The notes below the pieces were generated by a model. It ran no database searches and was not told where the DNA came from. It saw only the letters and a list, made by a program, of their open reading frames with translations. A DNA stretch of 18,776 nt from Candidatus Roizmanbacteria bacterium CG06_land_8_20_14_3_00_34_14. Lineage in GTDB: Bacteria > Patescibacteriota > Microgenomatia > UBA1406 > GWC2-37-13. The position numbers and the translations under genes are program-made. The stretch spans positions 4,245-23,020 of the forward strand of contig PEVZ01000031.1 in assembly GCA_002779665.1 (NCBI GenBank). Reading direction: 5' to 3'. Shown here piece by piece: positions 6,488 to 13,010 of the stretch (its first letter is position 1; every line of letters begins with the position of its first letter).

Positions 6488-7708
6488 TTATTTAATAAGA
6501 AATGGTAGAGCTGGATGTTGGGTGACCCCAGAAATGATAAAGGATTCTTTAGAATTGGAAAGTAAAAAACTACCTGCAATCTTATCAGGAATTTCACGTT
6601 TCAGTCGCGTGAGGGACGATATATGAGTAGACGTAATAGTCGAGGATGATTTAATTTCAATTAAATATAATTTCTGATTATCTTCAATCACAAGGTCAAC
6701 TTCTAATCTATCTCTTGTATGCAAATAGTATAGCAATGAATCGTTAAGATGATGATATTCTCGTTTAAAAAAATCAATAACTATCATTGTTTCAAATAAA
6801 GCGCCATATTGTGGACTGGAGTCAAGAGTTTCTATATTTCTTATTCCCATAAGGTAAGCAGCAAGACCAGTATCAGTAAAATAGAGCTTTGGACGTTTAA
6901 CCAAACGTTTTCCAAGGTTTTGAAAATATTGAGGTAGTAGAATTATTTGATAACTTGCAACTAATATAGAAAGCCAAGTTTTAGCGGTAGTAAAAGACAC
7001 ACCAATATCGCGAGCTAAAGAAGAGAGATCAAGAATCTGACCTGTACGGATTGCACATGATTTGAGAAACGCCTGAAATTGAAGTAAGTTACCAATATTT
7101 TTAAGGTCTCGAACGTCACGTTCAAGATAAGTCTTAATATATGAACTTGCCCAAGTATCATAAAAGATTGATTTATCAGTAAGAGGTTCAGGGTATCCTC
7201 CTGTAAAAATATATTTTGAAACAAGGTTTTTTTGTTGAAATAGTTGTGGTTGTGGCTGAGAAAATAAACTATGAATATCTAAAGAATGTTTTCCATTACC
7301 TTGACGCTCTGATAGAGAAAGCGGGAGAAGGGTCAATATGGCAGCACGACCTGCTAATGATTCTGTTACACCTTTCATAAGAGTAAAATTTTGAGATCCT
7401 GTAAGTAACCACTGTCCTGGAGTGCGATCATTATCAATTTTTTCTTTAATATAAGGTAGAAGTATAGGTGCATACTGAATTTCGTCGATAATAACAGGCT
7501 TATGAATATTGTCTAAAAAACCAATAGGATCTGCGATTGCACGTGATTGAACATCTGGATTTTCAAGATTAATATACTGATGAGTTGAACCAAATTCTCG
7601 ACGAAGAAGTGTGGTCTTACCTGATTGACGAGGACCAGTCAGAACGATAGCGGCAAAAGCCTTAACTGTTTGATGAAGTTGATCCGTGATAGTTCGTGGA
7701 TAAATCAT
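6488..7708 (-). CDS. AAA ATPase with DUF4143 C-terminal domain
   Basis: This 406-aa protein has Walker A GPRQSGKT (25-32), Walker B VIIDEIQ (72-78) and a sensor-like LLTGSQN (99-105). The DUF4143-type C-terminal half carries a winged-helix-like region (about 225-270) and ends with a PD-(D/E)XK-like signature: D336 in LEVDLVI, then E349-I-K351 in LIEIKSS. Such ATPases are scattered widely in bacteria and archaea. Most have no assigned role, although DNA binding or nuclease activity is suspected from the fold. It has a consensus promoter (7715-7743) placing transcription at the ATG. It is convergent with the pilin-like pair with an 18-bp gap and is probably an independently acquired gene. Confidence 0.93.
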   Translation of the reverse strand: MIYPRTITDQLHQTVKAFAAIVLTGPRQSGKTTLLRREFGSTHQYINLENPDVQSRAIADPIGFLDNIHKPVIIDEIQYAPILLPYIKEKIDNDRTPGQWLLTGSQNFTLMKGVTESLAGRAAILTLLPLSLSERQGNGKHSLDIHSLFSQPQPQLFQQKNLVSKYIFTGGYPEPLTDKSIFYDTWASSYIKTYLERDVRDLKNIGNLLQFQAFLKSCAIRTGQILDLSSLARDIGVSFTTAKTWLSILVASYQIILLPQYFQNLGKRLVKRPKLYFTDTGLAAYLMGIRNIETLDSSPQYGALFETMIVIDFFKREYHHLNDSLLYYLHTRDRLEVDLVIEDNQKLYLIEIKSSSTITSTHISSLTRLKREIPDKIAGSFLLSNSKESFIISGVTQHPALPFLIK

Positions 7709-7714
7709 ATTTTT

Positions 7715-7743
7715 ATATTAACCCTTTATTTTCACTTTGTCAA
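7715..7743 (-). promoter_or_regulatory. consensus promoter of the DUF4143 ATPase gene
   Basis: On the minus strand TTGACA (7738-7743) is followed by a 17-bp spacer and TAATAT (7715-7720), then 6 nt to the ATG at 7706-7708. This is the clearest example in the window of a promoter that would start RNA at the start codon. Confidence 0.85.
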
Positions 7744-7765
7744 GTTGAAATTACCGGGTAAAAGT

Positions 7766-9490
7766 TTACTCTATCTTATAGATTTTACTTCCCTGAATAA
7801 CATAAATAATTTCTTTATGAACCACAAAATCTGAAGCTGTTGACAGTATTTTAGAATTCACCTGTTCCTGATAGTTGCCGTTTTTCCCCATGATATAAAT
7901 CGTTCCACGTTTTTTATCCCATCCATAAACTTTTTCTAAGTCTTTAGTGGTAAAAATTTTGTTTACATCAATATTATCATCTGGTAGATTAGTTTTAAAA
8001 GCATCCTGAAGACCAGAGGTAAATTTAAACATTATTGAATCACCCGCTATGTAAACCGAACCGTCGATTGAAAATGAATTTACCGAAGATAAATTAAATG
8101 ATTGATCAGGCTGAAAATAAGAATTTTTGCCTCCAAACCCCAATTCTGCACTCATATACTTCCAAATCTCATTCTTTCCCTGATCCAATAAATAAATATT
8201 TCCATTAAAAACTACCAAATCAATAATCTTTCCCCACTCTTTATCATTCTCAATTACTTTTTTTGCTTTGCCATCAACCATCTGATAAACACCTGCACCT
8301 TCAACATAAAAATATTTTTTATCTTCAAACAAAGCAATTAACGAAGATTTTTTTATTTCAATAGATTGATCTTTGTCTAAAGATTTCTTGGTCAATGAAA
8401 ACTCATATAATACTCCCCTACTTTTATCACTAACTAAAAGATTATCGTCGTTAAGATAAATTTTGTCTCCTTTTGCATTTTTATCATCGACTGTTAAATC
8501 AAAAAATTCTGAATATTTTTTCTCCTCCTTTTTTAGAATTTTGTTCTCACTATCAGAAATAATTTTATCTATCCCACTTAACTCATAACTCTTAACCCCT
8601 AACTCTTTCTTGATTTTATTCGCCTCATCTTTACTATCAGCAATCAAACTCAAGGCGCTCGACATATTCAAAAATGACACCTCCTCCGCCTGGCTTAATT
8701 TTTGACTGATTAACTCCTTCGTTAAATTAATTTTTTTCTGATTATTCTCACTTTTTCTTCGAATTACCCCTATCCCAACACTCCAAAAAAGTATTAATCC
8801 TAAAATAAAAACAGTTATAAATGTCAAAATTTTTTGTTGGCCAAATCTTATATAATAACTTTTTAGATTAAGGGCTGAACCTAATTTTTTTGGAACTTCA
8901 AAAAAATTATCTATTGGTTTTTCCTCTTCATCAATCTTCTTCAGTTGCAAAAATAATGCTGCCGTTCCGTGGTCATCTTTTGTAAGTAATTCCGGAGTAA
9001 TCTCGTCAATAATTTTTGGAATCGGCCGATGATCAAATTTATTATTTAATCCTTCCTCTCCCCCAAGCAATCTTACAAAATTGCTAAAAGTAAAAACAAA
9101 TACATCATCAATTTTGATAAATCCCGATGCGGTCTTATCGGAGTCAATAAGCAAAACTAATTTATTATTGCGACGGATATAAATCTTGCCTTGATTAATA
9201 GTTTTTAGATAAAAAATATCGCCTTTTAAATAACCGGCTGAAAAAGAAAATCCTGATGGAAGATTTTTTTCTTTAATAATATTTGAAATAAATATGTCAA
9301 ACTGCTGTAAATTTTCAATTTTTAAAAGTCTGATTTTTTCTCGAATGTAGAATGTTAATTCTCGTCCAATGTCAGGAGTAATACCTGCCTCAATTTCAAC
9401 TGTTAAAAATAAATTATTTTCATCAACAAAACCGGAAAAACCGTCCGGTTTTTCATTTCCTAAATAAAATCCTAATTCTTGCTTGAACAT
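7766..9490 (-). CDS. membrane protein with PP2C-like N-terminus and propeller-like C-terminus
   Basis: This is a 574-aa three-part protein. Residues of about 1-200 look like a degenerate PP2C/PPM phosphatase domain (short beta strands, GYLKGDIFYL, DDVFVFTFSNF, DDHGTAALFLQL), but the canonical metal-binding DG and GDS motifs are not convincing, so activity is doubtful. One transmembrane helix covers about 221-243. A charged, probably coiled linker (245-325) leads to repeated beta strands from about 330 to the end (KIYLNDDNLLV, NIYLLDQGKNEIW, SVYIAGDSIMF, TIYIMGKNGNY) that suggest an extracytoplasmic beta-propeller. A sensor linking an outside ligand to a cytoplasmic domain is inference. It may be co-transcribed with the two membrane genes upstream. 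Confidence 0.65.
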   Translation of the reverse strand: MFKQELGFYLGNEKPDGFSGFVDENNLFLTVEIEAGITPDIGRELTFYIREKIRLLKIENLQQFDIFISNIIKEKNLPSGFSFSAGYLKGDIFYLKTINQGKIYIRRNNKLVLLIDSDKTASGFIKIDDVFVFTFSNFVRLLGGEEGLNNKFDHRPIPKIIDEITPELLTKDDHGTAALFLQLKKIDEEEKPIDNFFEVPKKLGSALNLKSYYIRFGQQKILTFITVFILGLILFWSVGIGVIRRKSENNQKKINLTKELISQKLSQAEEVSFLNMSSALSLIADSKDEANKIKKELGVKSYELSGIDKIISDSENKILKKEEKKYSEFFDLTVDDKNAKGDKIYLNDDNLLVSDKSRGVLYEFSLTKKSLDKDQSIEIKKSSLIALFEDKKYFYVEGAGVYQMVDGKAKKVIENDKEWGKIIDLVVFNGNIYLLDQGKNEIWKYMSAELGFGGKNSYFQPDQSFNLSSVNSFSIDGSVYIAGDSIMFKFTSGLQDAFKTNLPDDNIDVNKIFTTKDLEKVYGWDKKRGTIYIMGKNGNYQEQVNSKILSTASDFVVHKEIIYVIQGSKIYKIE

Positions 9491-9610
9491 ATTAAGATAA
9501 ATTCAAAATAAACAATCTCCAATCCGCCAACAGGCGGACCAACTCCAATAAATACCAAAAGCCAATAATTGTTAATTGGTTAGTATTGGCGTTGGTCATT
9601 GGTTTATTAG
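9491..9610. other. intergenic spacer rich in CCAAT/ATTGG words
   Basis: This 120-bp gap between two minus-strand genes is dominated by short CCAAT, ACCAA, TTGGT and ATTGG words in both orientations, for example AATTGTTAATT around 9570, and contains the hairpin at 9523-9538. The words can pair in several alternative ways. No coding frame is convincing. Confidence 0.5.
9523..9538. repeat. GC palindrome TCCGCC-AACA-GGCGGA
   Basis: Perfect 6-nt arms flank a 4-nt loop, almost the same as the palindrome at 4523-4535. It lies just upstream of the PP2C-like gene start. Confidence 0.65.
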
Positions 9611-9823
9611 TTATATTATAAATACTGCAAATAACACTATTATCAATATAACCAATGAGGCTGTCACTTGCAATGAAGTGACAAAAACAATCAGGCCGTT
9701 ATGTTCATCTTGCAAAGTTTTATCCATTATTTTGACTTGTTTGGAAACTACTAAGGCATAAAGGTAATAAAAGATGGCAAAAAGCGAGATGATAACCTTA
9801 AAAGCAATATCTTTAAAATCCAT
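9611..9823 (-). CDS. small two-helix membrane protein, DUF5657-like
   Basis: This 70-aa protein is made of two hydrophobic helices (about residues 6-27 and 48-69) joined by a polar segment, VSKQVKIMDKTLQDEHNG. The pattern, with a KQV-(I/M)-type linker between helices, resembles DUF5657, a small CPR membrane family of unknown function. The start codon overlaps the end of the upstream PH-domain gene by 11 bp, so the two are translated from one message. An 8-bp perfect inverted repeat lies in its coding region (9662-9669/9676-9683). Its role is unknown. A membrane partner of the PH-domain protein is a reasonable guess from the overlap. Confidence 0.65.
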   Translation of the reverse strand: MDFKDIAFKVIISLFAIFYYLYALVVSKQVKIMDKTLQDEHNGLIVFVTSLQVTASLVILIIVLFAVFII

Positions 9824-10364
9824 GTTTTTTGCTTAATAATTTATTAATTATTTGAACTGCATCAGATGGATGAGGAACATCGAGAAATTCAATATTTTCT
9901 TCTGTTCCGGCTGTTTGAATAAAAATAGAACCAAAATCAAAAAATGATTCCAAATATCCACCGCTTTTTACGGTCGTGTCCTCAATTTTTCCTAATTGAG
10001 CATTGGTAATTTCTTTATATAAAATTGCATAAAAATCAATGTCAATCACCCGTTTGCTTGTTACTATCCCAACATTAAAATACCAATTTAAAATATTAAA
10101 CCAAATATAACTACAGATAATAATAAAATAAAATAAGTTAATAATAAATATTTGTCCAAAGTTTAAAAAATTTGGAAGAAAAAAATTAAAAATAAAAAGA
10201 ATGATAAAAAATAAAATTGAGCTTAAAAACCAACCAATTTGAGTAAAGGGATGACTTCGAAGTAGCAAATAAACTTTTTCACCTTCCTCTTGAGTATTAA
10301 ATTTTGCCTGAGGATTAAGACTATAAGAATAAAATACCGAACCTTTTTTATTATTGTTTTCCAT
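9813..10364 (-). CDS. membrane protein with bacterial PH domain
   Basis: This 183-aa protein has a cytosolic N-terminus containing EEGEKVYLLLRSHPFT, two adjacent transmembrane helices (about 43-65 and 70-92), then a bacterial PH-like (bPH2/YdbS-type) domain from about 96 to 175 with the signature TSKRVIDID and LGKIEDTTVKSGG. Proteins of this build are common single-copy membrane proteins in CPR and Gram-positive bacteria, and the molecular role is unknown. The gene leads a minus-strand cluster with the DUF5657-like gene (11-bp overlap) and the PP2C-like gene. TATAAT at 10373-10378 lies 8 nt before the ATG and overlaps the -10 of the divergent 5S rRNA promoter. Confidence 0.8.
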   Translation of the reverse strand: MENNNKKGSVFYSYSLNPQAKFNTQEEGEKVYLLLRSHPFTQIGWFLSSILFFIILFIFNFFLPNFLNFGQIFIINLFYFIIICSYIWFNILNWYFNVGIVTSKRVIDIDFYAILYKEITNAQLGKIEDTTVKSGGYLESFFDFGSIFIQTAGTEENIEFLDVPHPSDAVQIINKLLSKKHGF

Positions 10365-10382
10365 CCATTTATATTATATACT
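10354..10382 (+). promoter_or_regulatory. 5S rRNA promoter
   Basis: TTGTTT (10354-10359) and TATACT (10377-10382) are separated by 17 bp. The predicted start at about 10389 coincides with the 5' end of the 5S terminal stem. The -35 lies inside the first codons of the opposite PH-domain gene, and the -10 overlaps that gene's own minus-strand TATAAT (10373-10378). Confidence 0.7.
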
Positions 10383-10389
10383 ATCTATC

Positions 10390-10509
10390 GTCCTGGTTAC
10401 TTGAGCGACTTGGTCCCACCCTTTTCCATCCCGAACAAGGTCGTGAAACGAGTCAGCGCCAATGATACTCACATCGAAAGATGAAGGGAAAGTAGGTCGT
10501 AGCCGGGAC
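10390..10509 (+). rRNA. rrf: 5S ribosomal RNA
   Basis: This 120-nt stretch has the 5S hallmarks. The terminal stem GTCCTGGTTAC (10390-10400) pairs with GTAGCCGGGAC (10499-10509) with G-U wobbles. Loop B/C contains CCCACCC, TTCCATCCCGAAC and GTGAAAC, followed by GCCAATGATACT and GGGAAAGTAGGTCG. The GC content is far above that of the flanks. A run of nine T follows at 10511-10519. No 16S or 23S sequence lies on either side, and both neighbouring protein genes are on the minus strand, so this 5S gene is transcribed alone from its own promoter. Confidence 0.95.
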
Positions 10510-10510
10510 A

Positions 10511-10519
10511 TTTTTTTTT
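10511..10519 (+). terminator. T-run terminator of 5S rRNA
   Basis: Nine T residues directly follow the closing strand of the 5S terminal stem. The stem plus U-tract fits intrinsic termination. The hairpin at 10520-10556 is a possible backup. Confidence 0.6.
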
Positions 10520-10556
10520 AGGCCAAATTAGTGAACGAAGTGAACTTAGTTGGCCT
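10520..10556. repeat. 37-nt imperfect palindrome
   Basis: AGGCCAA (10520-10526) pairs with TTGGCCT (10550-10556). The pairing continues imperfectly inward around GAACGAAGTGAAC. It lies between the 5S gene and the convergent minus-strand gene. Confidence 0.65.
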
Positions 10557-10557
10557 A

Positions 10558-10610
10558 ACCCGCCTTTTATCGCTCTTAGAGCCAAAGGCGAAAAGCAAGA
10601 TATGGCGGGT
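10558..10610. repeat. nested, mutually exclusive hairpins
   Basis: The outer arms ACCCGCC (10558-10564) and GGCGGGT (10604-10610) compete with CGCCTTT (10561-10567) pairing with AAAGGCG (10584-10590). Inside the latter GCTCTTAGAGC (10572-10582) is a palindrome around one T. The structure touches the stop codon of the minus-strand gene and could be its terminator. Confidence 0.6.
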
Positions 10611-11161
10611 CATTTAACTTCAAAACTAACTTGTTTAGGAATACCAAAAATGGTTTTATCTTTAATTTCTTCCCTCTTACAACTTTGTGTAATTTCCTTC
10701 AGATCAATATTTTTATCTTTAATTTTATCTTTGATCATGTTGTTATTGATTAGATCATCAATACTCAAGAATCCTAAATAATTTTCCGCCATATTAACAT
10801 AATTAGACAAGCCACATTTCTTTTCTCCAATTGACTTCCCTATCTCCCAAATATAGAGACAGTCACCATTTAATAAATAGTTTGTTGTTTTGTTTTTTAA
10901 CAAAACCTTTTTATTTTGAATAAATAAGTTTTCACAGACGATGGGACCTACGAGGTTAAATTTAATTGCATTGGTATTTGTTGAGACGCCCAATTTTGGC
11001 GCCTCAACATTCTGGGATTGTGCAATCGTAACTGTTTTTGGCTGATTAAATTTAAAAAAAAATGAAATGACAACAATGAAAATAGGAATGATTAAGACTA
11101 TCTTTGAAACGTAAGAAAAGAAAGAGTGGATTGATTCATTGTCTGTAATATGGTTTTTCAT
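10610..11161 (-). CDS. membrane-anchored protein of unknown function
   Basis: This 183-aa protein has a short charged N-terminus, one transmembrane helix at about residues 17-37 (SKIVLIIPIFIVVISFFF), and a roughly 145-residue domain predicted outside. The outer domain has four cysteines (near VCENLF, GDCLYIW, KKCGLS and QSCKRE), which could form two disulfides. I recognise no family. The start lies 7 bp after the stop of the upstream DUF2130 gene, so the two form an operon. The shared promoter would be that of DUF2130, and no -10 lies at this start. Confidence 0.7.
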   Translation of the reverse strand: MKNHITDNESIHSFFSYVSKIVLIIPIFIVVISFFFKFNQPKTVTIAQSQNVEAPKLGVSTNTNAIKFNLVGPIVCENLFIQNKKVLLKNKTTNYLLNGDCLYIWEIGKSIGEKKCGLSNYVNMAENYLGFLSIDDLINNNMIKDKIKDKNIDLKEITQSCKREEIKDKTIFGIPKQVSFEVK

Positions 11162-11168
11162 TTTTTGA

Positions 11169-12401
11169 CTATTTTTCGAATTTTTTCGCTACGCTCGGAC
11201 TATTTGCAGTTAATCTTTTTATTGATATATCTGTTGCCTTATTGTTAGCTAAACGTAAATTATTATCTGATTTCAATAGATTTTCTTTAACTTTACTTAA
11301 ATGATCTATTGTCTTGTCAATTTCATCTATTGCCTTAGCAAATTGATCTGATGCAAGACTATAATTTCGTGCAAATGCGTCTTTGAATTCATTTATATTA
11401 TTTTCAAAATTTGTTATGTCAATATTTTGATTTTTTAAAAATTTAATTTGTTTTTGAAGTTGAAGCGATTTCAAACTGCCCTGTCGTAAAAAGCCAATTA
11501 TCGTAATGAAATGTTGTGGCCTAATAGAATACATATTTAAATATTCATGAACTGTAACTATATCATCGTAATATTCGTTATCTTTTTCAAGCAAACTAAC
11601 CAATACGGCAAATTCACAATCCTTTTCTTTTCTATCCTTGTCAAGCTCTTTAAAGAAGTCTTTATTTTTGTGTTTTGTAGCTGTTTTGTCTTCCTCATTC
11701 TTCATCTCAAACATAATTGATAATATTTCGTTACCATTTTCGTCAAGCTCGCGATAAATATAATCACCTTTTGAACCGGTCGCCGAAATAGTGTTATCTT
11801 TTCCAAACTTTGCATTAGGAAAAGCAATTGATCGGATTTTATTAAATTCATTTTCACAATGTAATTCTAAAGACTCGCCAAACATCTTAGTGCTCATTTT
11901 TGAACGCATTTCCTTAAAAGAAACTAATGCTTTCTCAGCCGATCGAACTTTTTCTTCCTCTATTTCTTTTTTATTTTTTATTTCACTAATTTCAGTATCC
12001 TTTGCGCTTAATTTTTGACGAAATTCTTCTTCGATCTTTTGCTTTTCCTCCATCGCCTTAAGCTTTACGTCGGATTCAATTTGTTTCGCAATCGTTTCCA
12101 TTTTAGAATTTAAAGCAATGATTTCTTGGTCTTTTTTAGAGATATCAACTTTTGACTTACTGATAATCTCTTGTTCTTTCAACTGTAATTCAAGTTGACT
12201 TTCACGCTTCATAGCTTCTTTTTCCTTTTTCAGCTCTTCATTAAATTTATCCATCTTAATAGAATTCACAACATTACGAATTGTTGATTTATCAATATCA
12301 ATCTCATGAATTGACTTCAGATCAATCAAGTCACCTTTATGGCCGTCCTCCTGTAGAACGAGAGTGTTTTCGTCTTGTATTGATATTTTAATAGTTTTCA
12401 T
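11169..12401 (-). CDS. DUF2130 protein: coiled coil plus nuclease-like domain
   Basis: This 410-aa protein has a small N-terminal part (1-50), a long K/E/Q-rich coiled coil (about 52-165), and the DUF2130 domain (about 165-315: MFGESLELHCENEFNKIR, SKGDYIYRE, SIMFEMKNE, IIGFLRQGSLKS). A second helical, probably coiled segment follows to the C-terminus. GDY followed by E-x-K in FEMKNE is the arrangement of PD-(D/E)XK nucleases, to which DUF2130 is thought to be related. Homologues are often found as accessory genes. A role in DNA handling or defence is inference. TAAAAT lies 7 nt before the ATG. It is followed by a membrane-anchored gene 7 bp downstream. Confidence 0.9.
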   Translation of the reverse strand: MKTIKISIQDENTLVLQEDGHKGDLIDLKSIHEIDIDKSTIRNVVNSIKMDKFNEELKKEKEAMKRESQLELQLKEQEIISKSKVDISKKDQEIIALNSKMETIAKQIESDVKLKAMEEKQKIEEEFRQKLSAKDTEISEIKNKKEIEEEKVRSAEKALVSFKEMRSKMSTKMFGESLELHCENEFNKIRSIAFPNAKFGKDNTISATGSKGDYIYRELDENGNEILSIMFEMKNEEDKTATKHKNKDFFKELDKDRKEKDCEFAVLVSLLEKDNEYYDDIVTVHEYLNMYSIRPQHFITIIGFLRQGSLKSLQLQKQIKFLKNQNIDITNFENNINEFKDAFARNYSLASDQFAKAIDEIDKTIDHLSKVKENLLKSDNNLRLANNKATDISIKRLTANSPSVAKKFEK

Positions 12402-12404
12402 AAT

Positions 12405-12560
12405 TTATATTTTATTTCTTACCGCATAGGCAAAATTATAAAAATATTTCTGCCAAAGAGGGTCGCTTGATTTAAAAACATTATCACCGTAAAAATAATC
12501 ACTAATTGCTTCATAAACTCTGGTTAACTCTCTCAATCTTAACTGATTTTTTTTATTGAT
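12405..12560 (-). pseudogene. open fragment downstream of DUF5674, no start codon
   Basis: This frame is open for about 51 codons on the minus strand and ends at TAA 12405-12407, just before the DUF2130 start. Its C-terminal part, DPLWQKYFYNFAYAVRNKI, looks protein-like, but there is no ATG. It joins the DUF5674 frame if one base is restored in the run of eight A at 12547-12554 (minus strand). It may be the displaced C-terminus of that gene or the remnant of a different one. Confidence 0.4.
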
Positions 12561-12846
12561 TCACCCTCTACTGTTCGACTTTTATTTCCTGCCGATGGCC
12601 TAATATTAATCATCGAATCAAATTCAATAAAATTTTCTTTTTCTTCCGGATAAATGTTAACCCCCAAAGGTTTTTTTGCTCTGATCCATTTTTAATAAGA
12701 AGAGCTTCCTCATCAGCATGTAGCTCACCATCAACAACTATTATTTTTTTATCAATATCGATGACTACCTTAACCAAGTTTCCAAACATATTCTTTGCCA
12801 TTTCGTCAATTTCCTTTAAAGTAATTTTTTTAGTAACTATTTTCAT
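12539..12846 (-). pseudogene. DUF5674-family gene with a frameshift
   Basis: The minus-strand frame from ATG 12844-12846 encodes MKIVTKKITL, then GNLVKVVIDIDKK, DGELHADEEALL and NGSEQKNLWG, the conserved N-terminal two thirds of DUF5674. After NLWG the frame slips to a stop at 12610-12612. In the -1 frame the family sequence resumes as VNIYPEEKENFIEFDSMIN and RPSAGNKSRTVE, ending at TAA 12539-12541. The break is at a run of five G (12661-12665) where six are needed. TATAAT lies 6 nt before the ATG, so the gene was expressed at least once. A longer reading upstream into 12951 runs antisense across the tRNA and is not credible. Real decay, a sequencing error and programmed slippage cannot be told apart here. 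Confidence 0.8.
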
Positions 12847-12884
12847 AAGAACATTATACAACTCAGAAAGGGGTATTTTTTTGG

Positions 12885-12890
12885 TAAAAT
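12885..12890 (+). promoter_or_regulatory. -10 element of tRNA-Gln
   Basis: TAAAAT lies 10 nt upstream of the mature tRNA 5' end and gives a start near 12897. No good -35 is seen. Confidence 0.4.
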
Positions 12891-12900
12891 ATGAAAGCAA

Positions 12901-12972
12901 TGGGGAGTGGTGTAACGGTAACACGCCTGCCTTTGGAGCAGCGCGACTCAAGGTCCGAATCCTTGCTCCCCA
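12901..12972 (+). tRNA. trnQ: tRNA-Gln (anticodon UUG)
   Basis: This 72-nt gene folds as a cloverleaf. The acceptor stem TGGGGAG/CTCCCCA is perfect, and the D stem is GTGT/ACAC. The anticodon loop CTTTGGA has TTG at 12933-12935, and the T stem is CAAGG/CCTTG. The 3' CCA is not encoded and must be added by nucleotidyltransferase. Two oddities: the anticodon stem has a C-C mismatch at its base (27-43, at 12926 and 12942), and the T loop reads TCCGAAT, so position 55, nearly always U (pseudouridine), is C at 12955. The variable loop is six bases. Confidence 0.93.
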
Positions 12973-13010
12973 ACAAAGAAATGGTAAAAAAATTTTAATT
13001 TGTTTATAAT

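Noticed and set aside
9662..9683. 8-bp perfect inverted repeat in the DUF5657-like gene as another inserted palindrome
   Set aside because: The encoded segment fits the expected length of the second helix region, so there is no sign of an insertion. Short arms of this size occur by chance.
10290..10484. 64-aa plus-strand frame
   Set aside because: It crosses the start of the PH-domain gene and most of the 5S rRNA.
12847..12951. N-terminal extension of the DUF5674 frame
   Set aside because: The extension runs antisense through the tRNA, and the family begins at MKIVTKK with its own -10 six nt upstream.
12761..13009. 82-aa plus-strand frame
   Set aside because: It runs antisense to the DUF5674 gene and through tRNA-Gln.
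13005..13010. TATAAT directly before the ATG of the DUF4239-like gene as its promoter
   Set aside because: RNA would start about six nt inside the gene, and no later start codon fits the first membrane helix.
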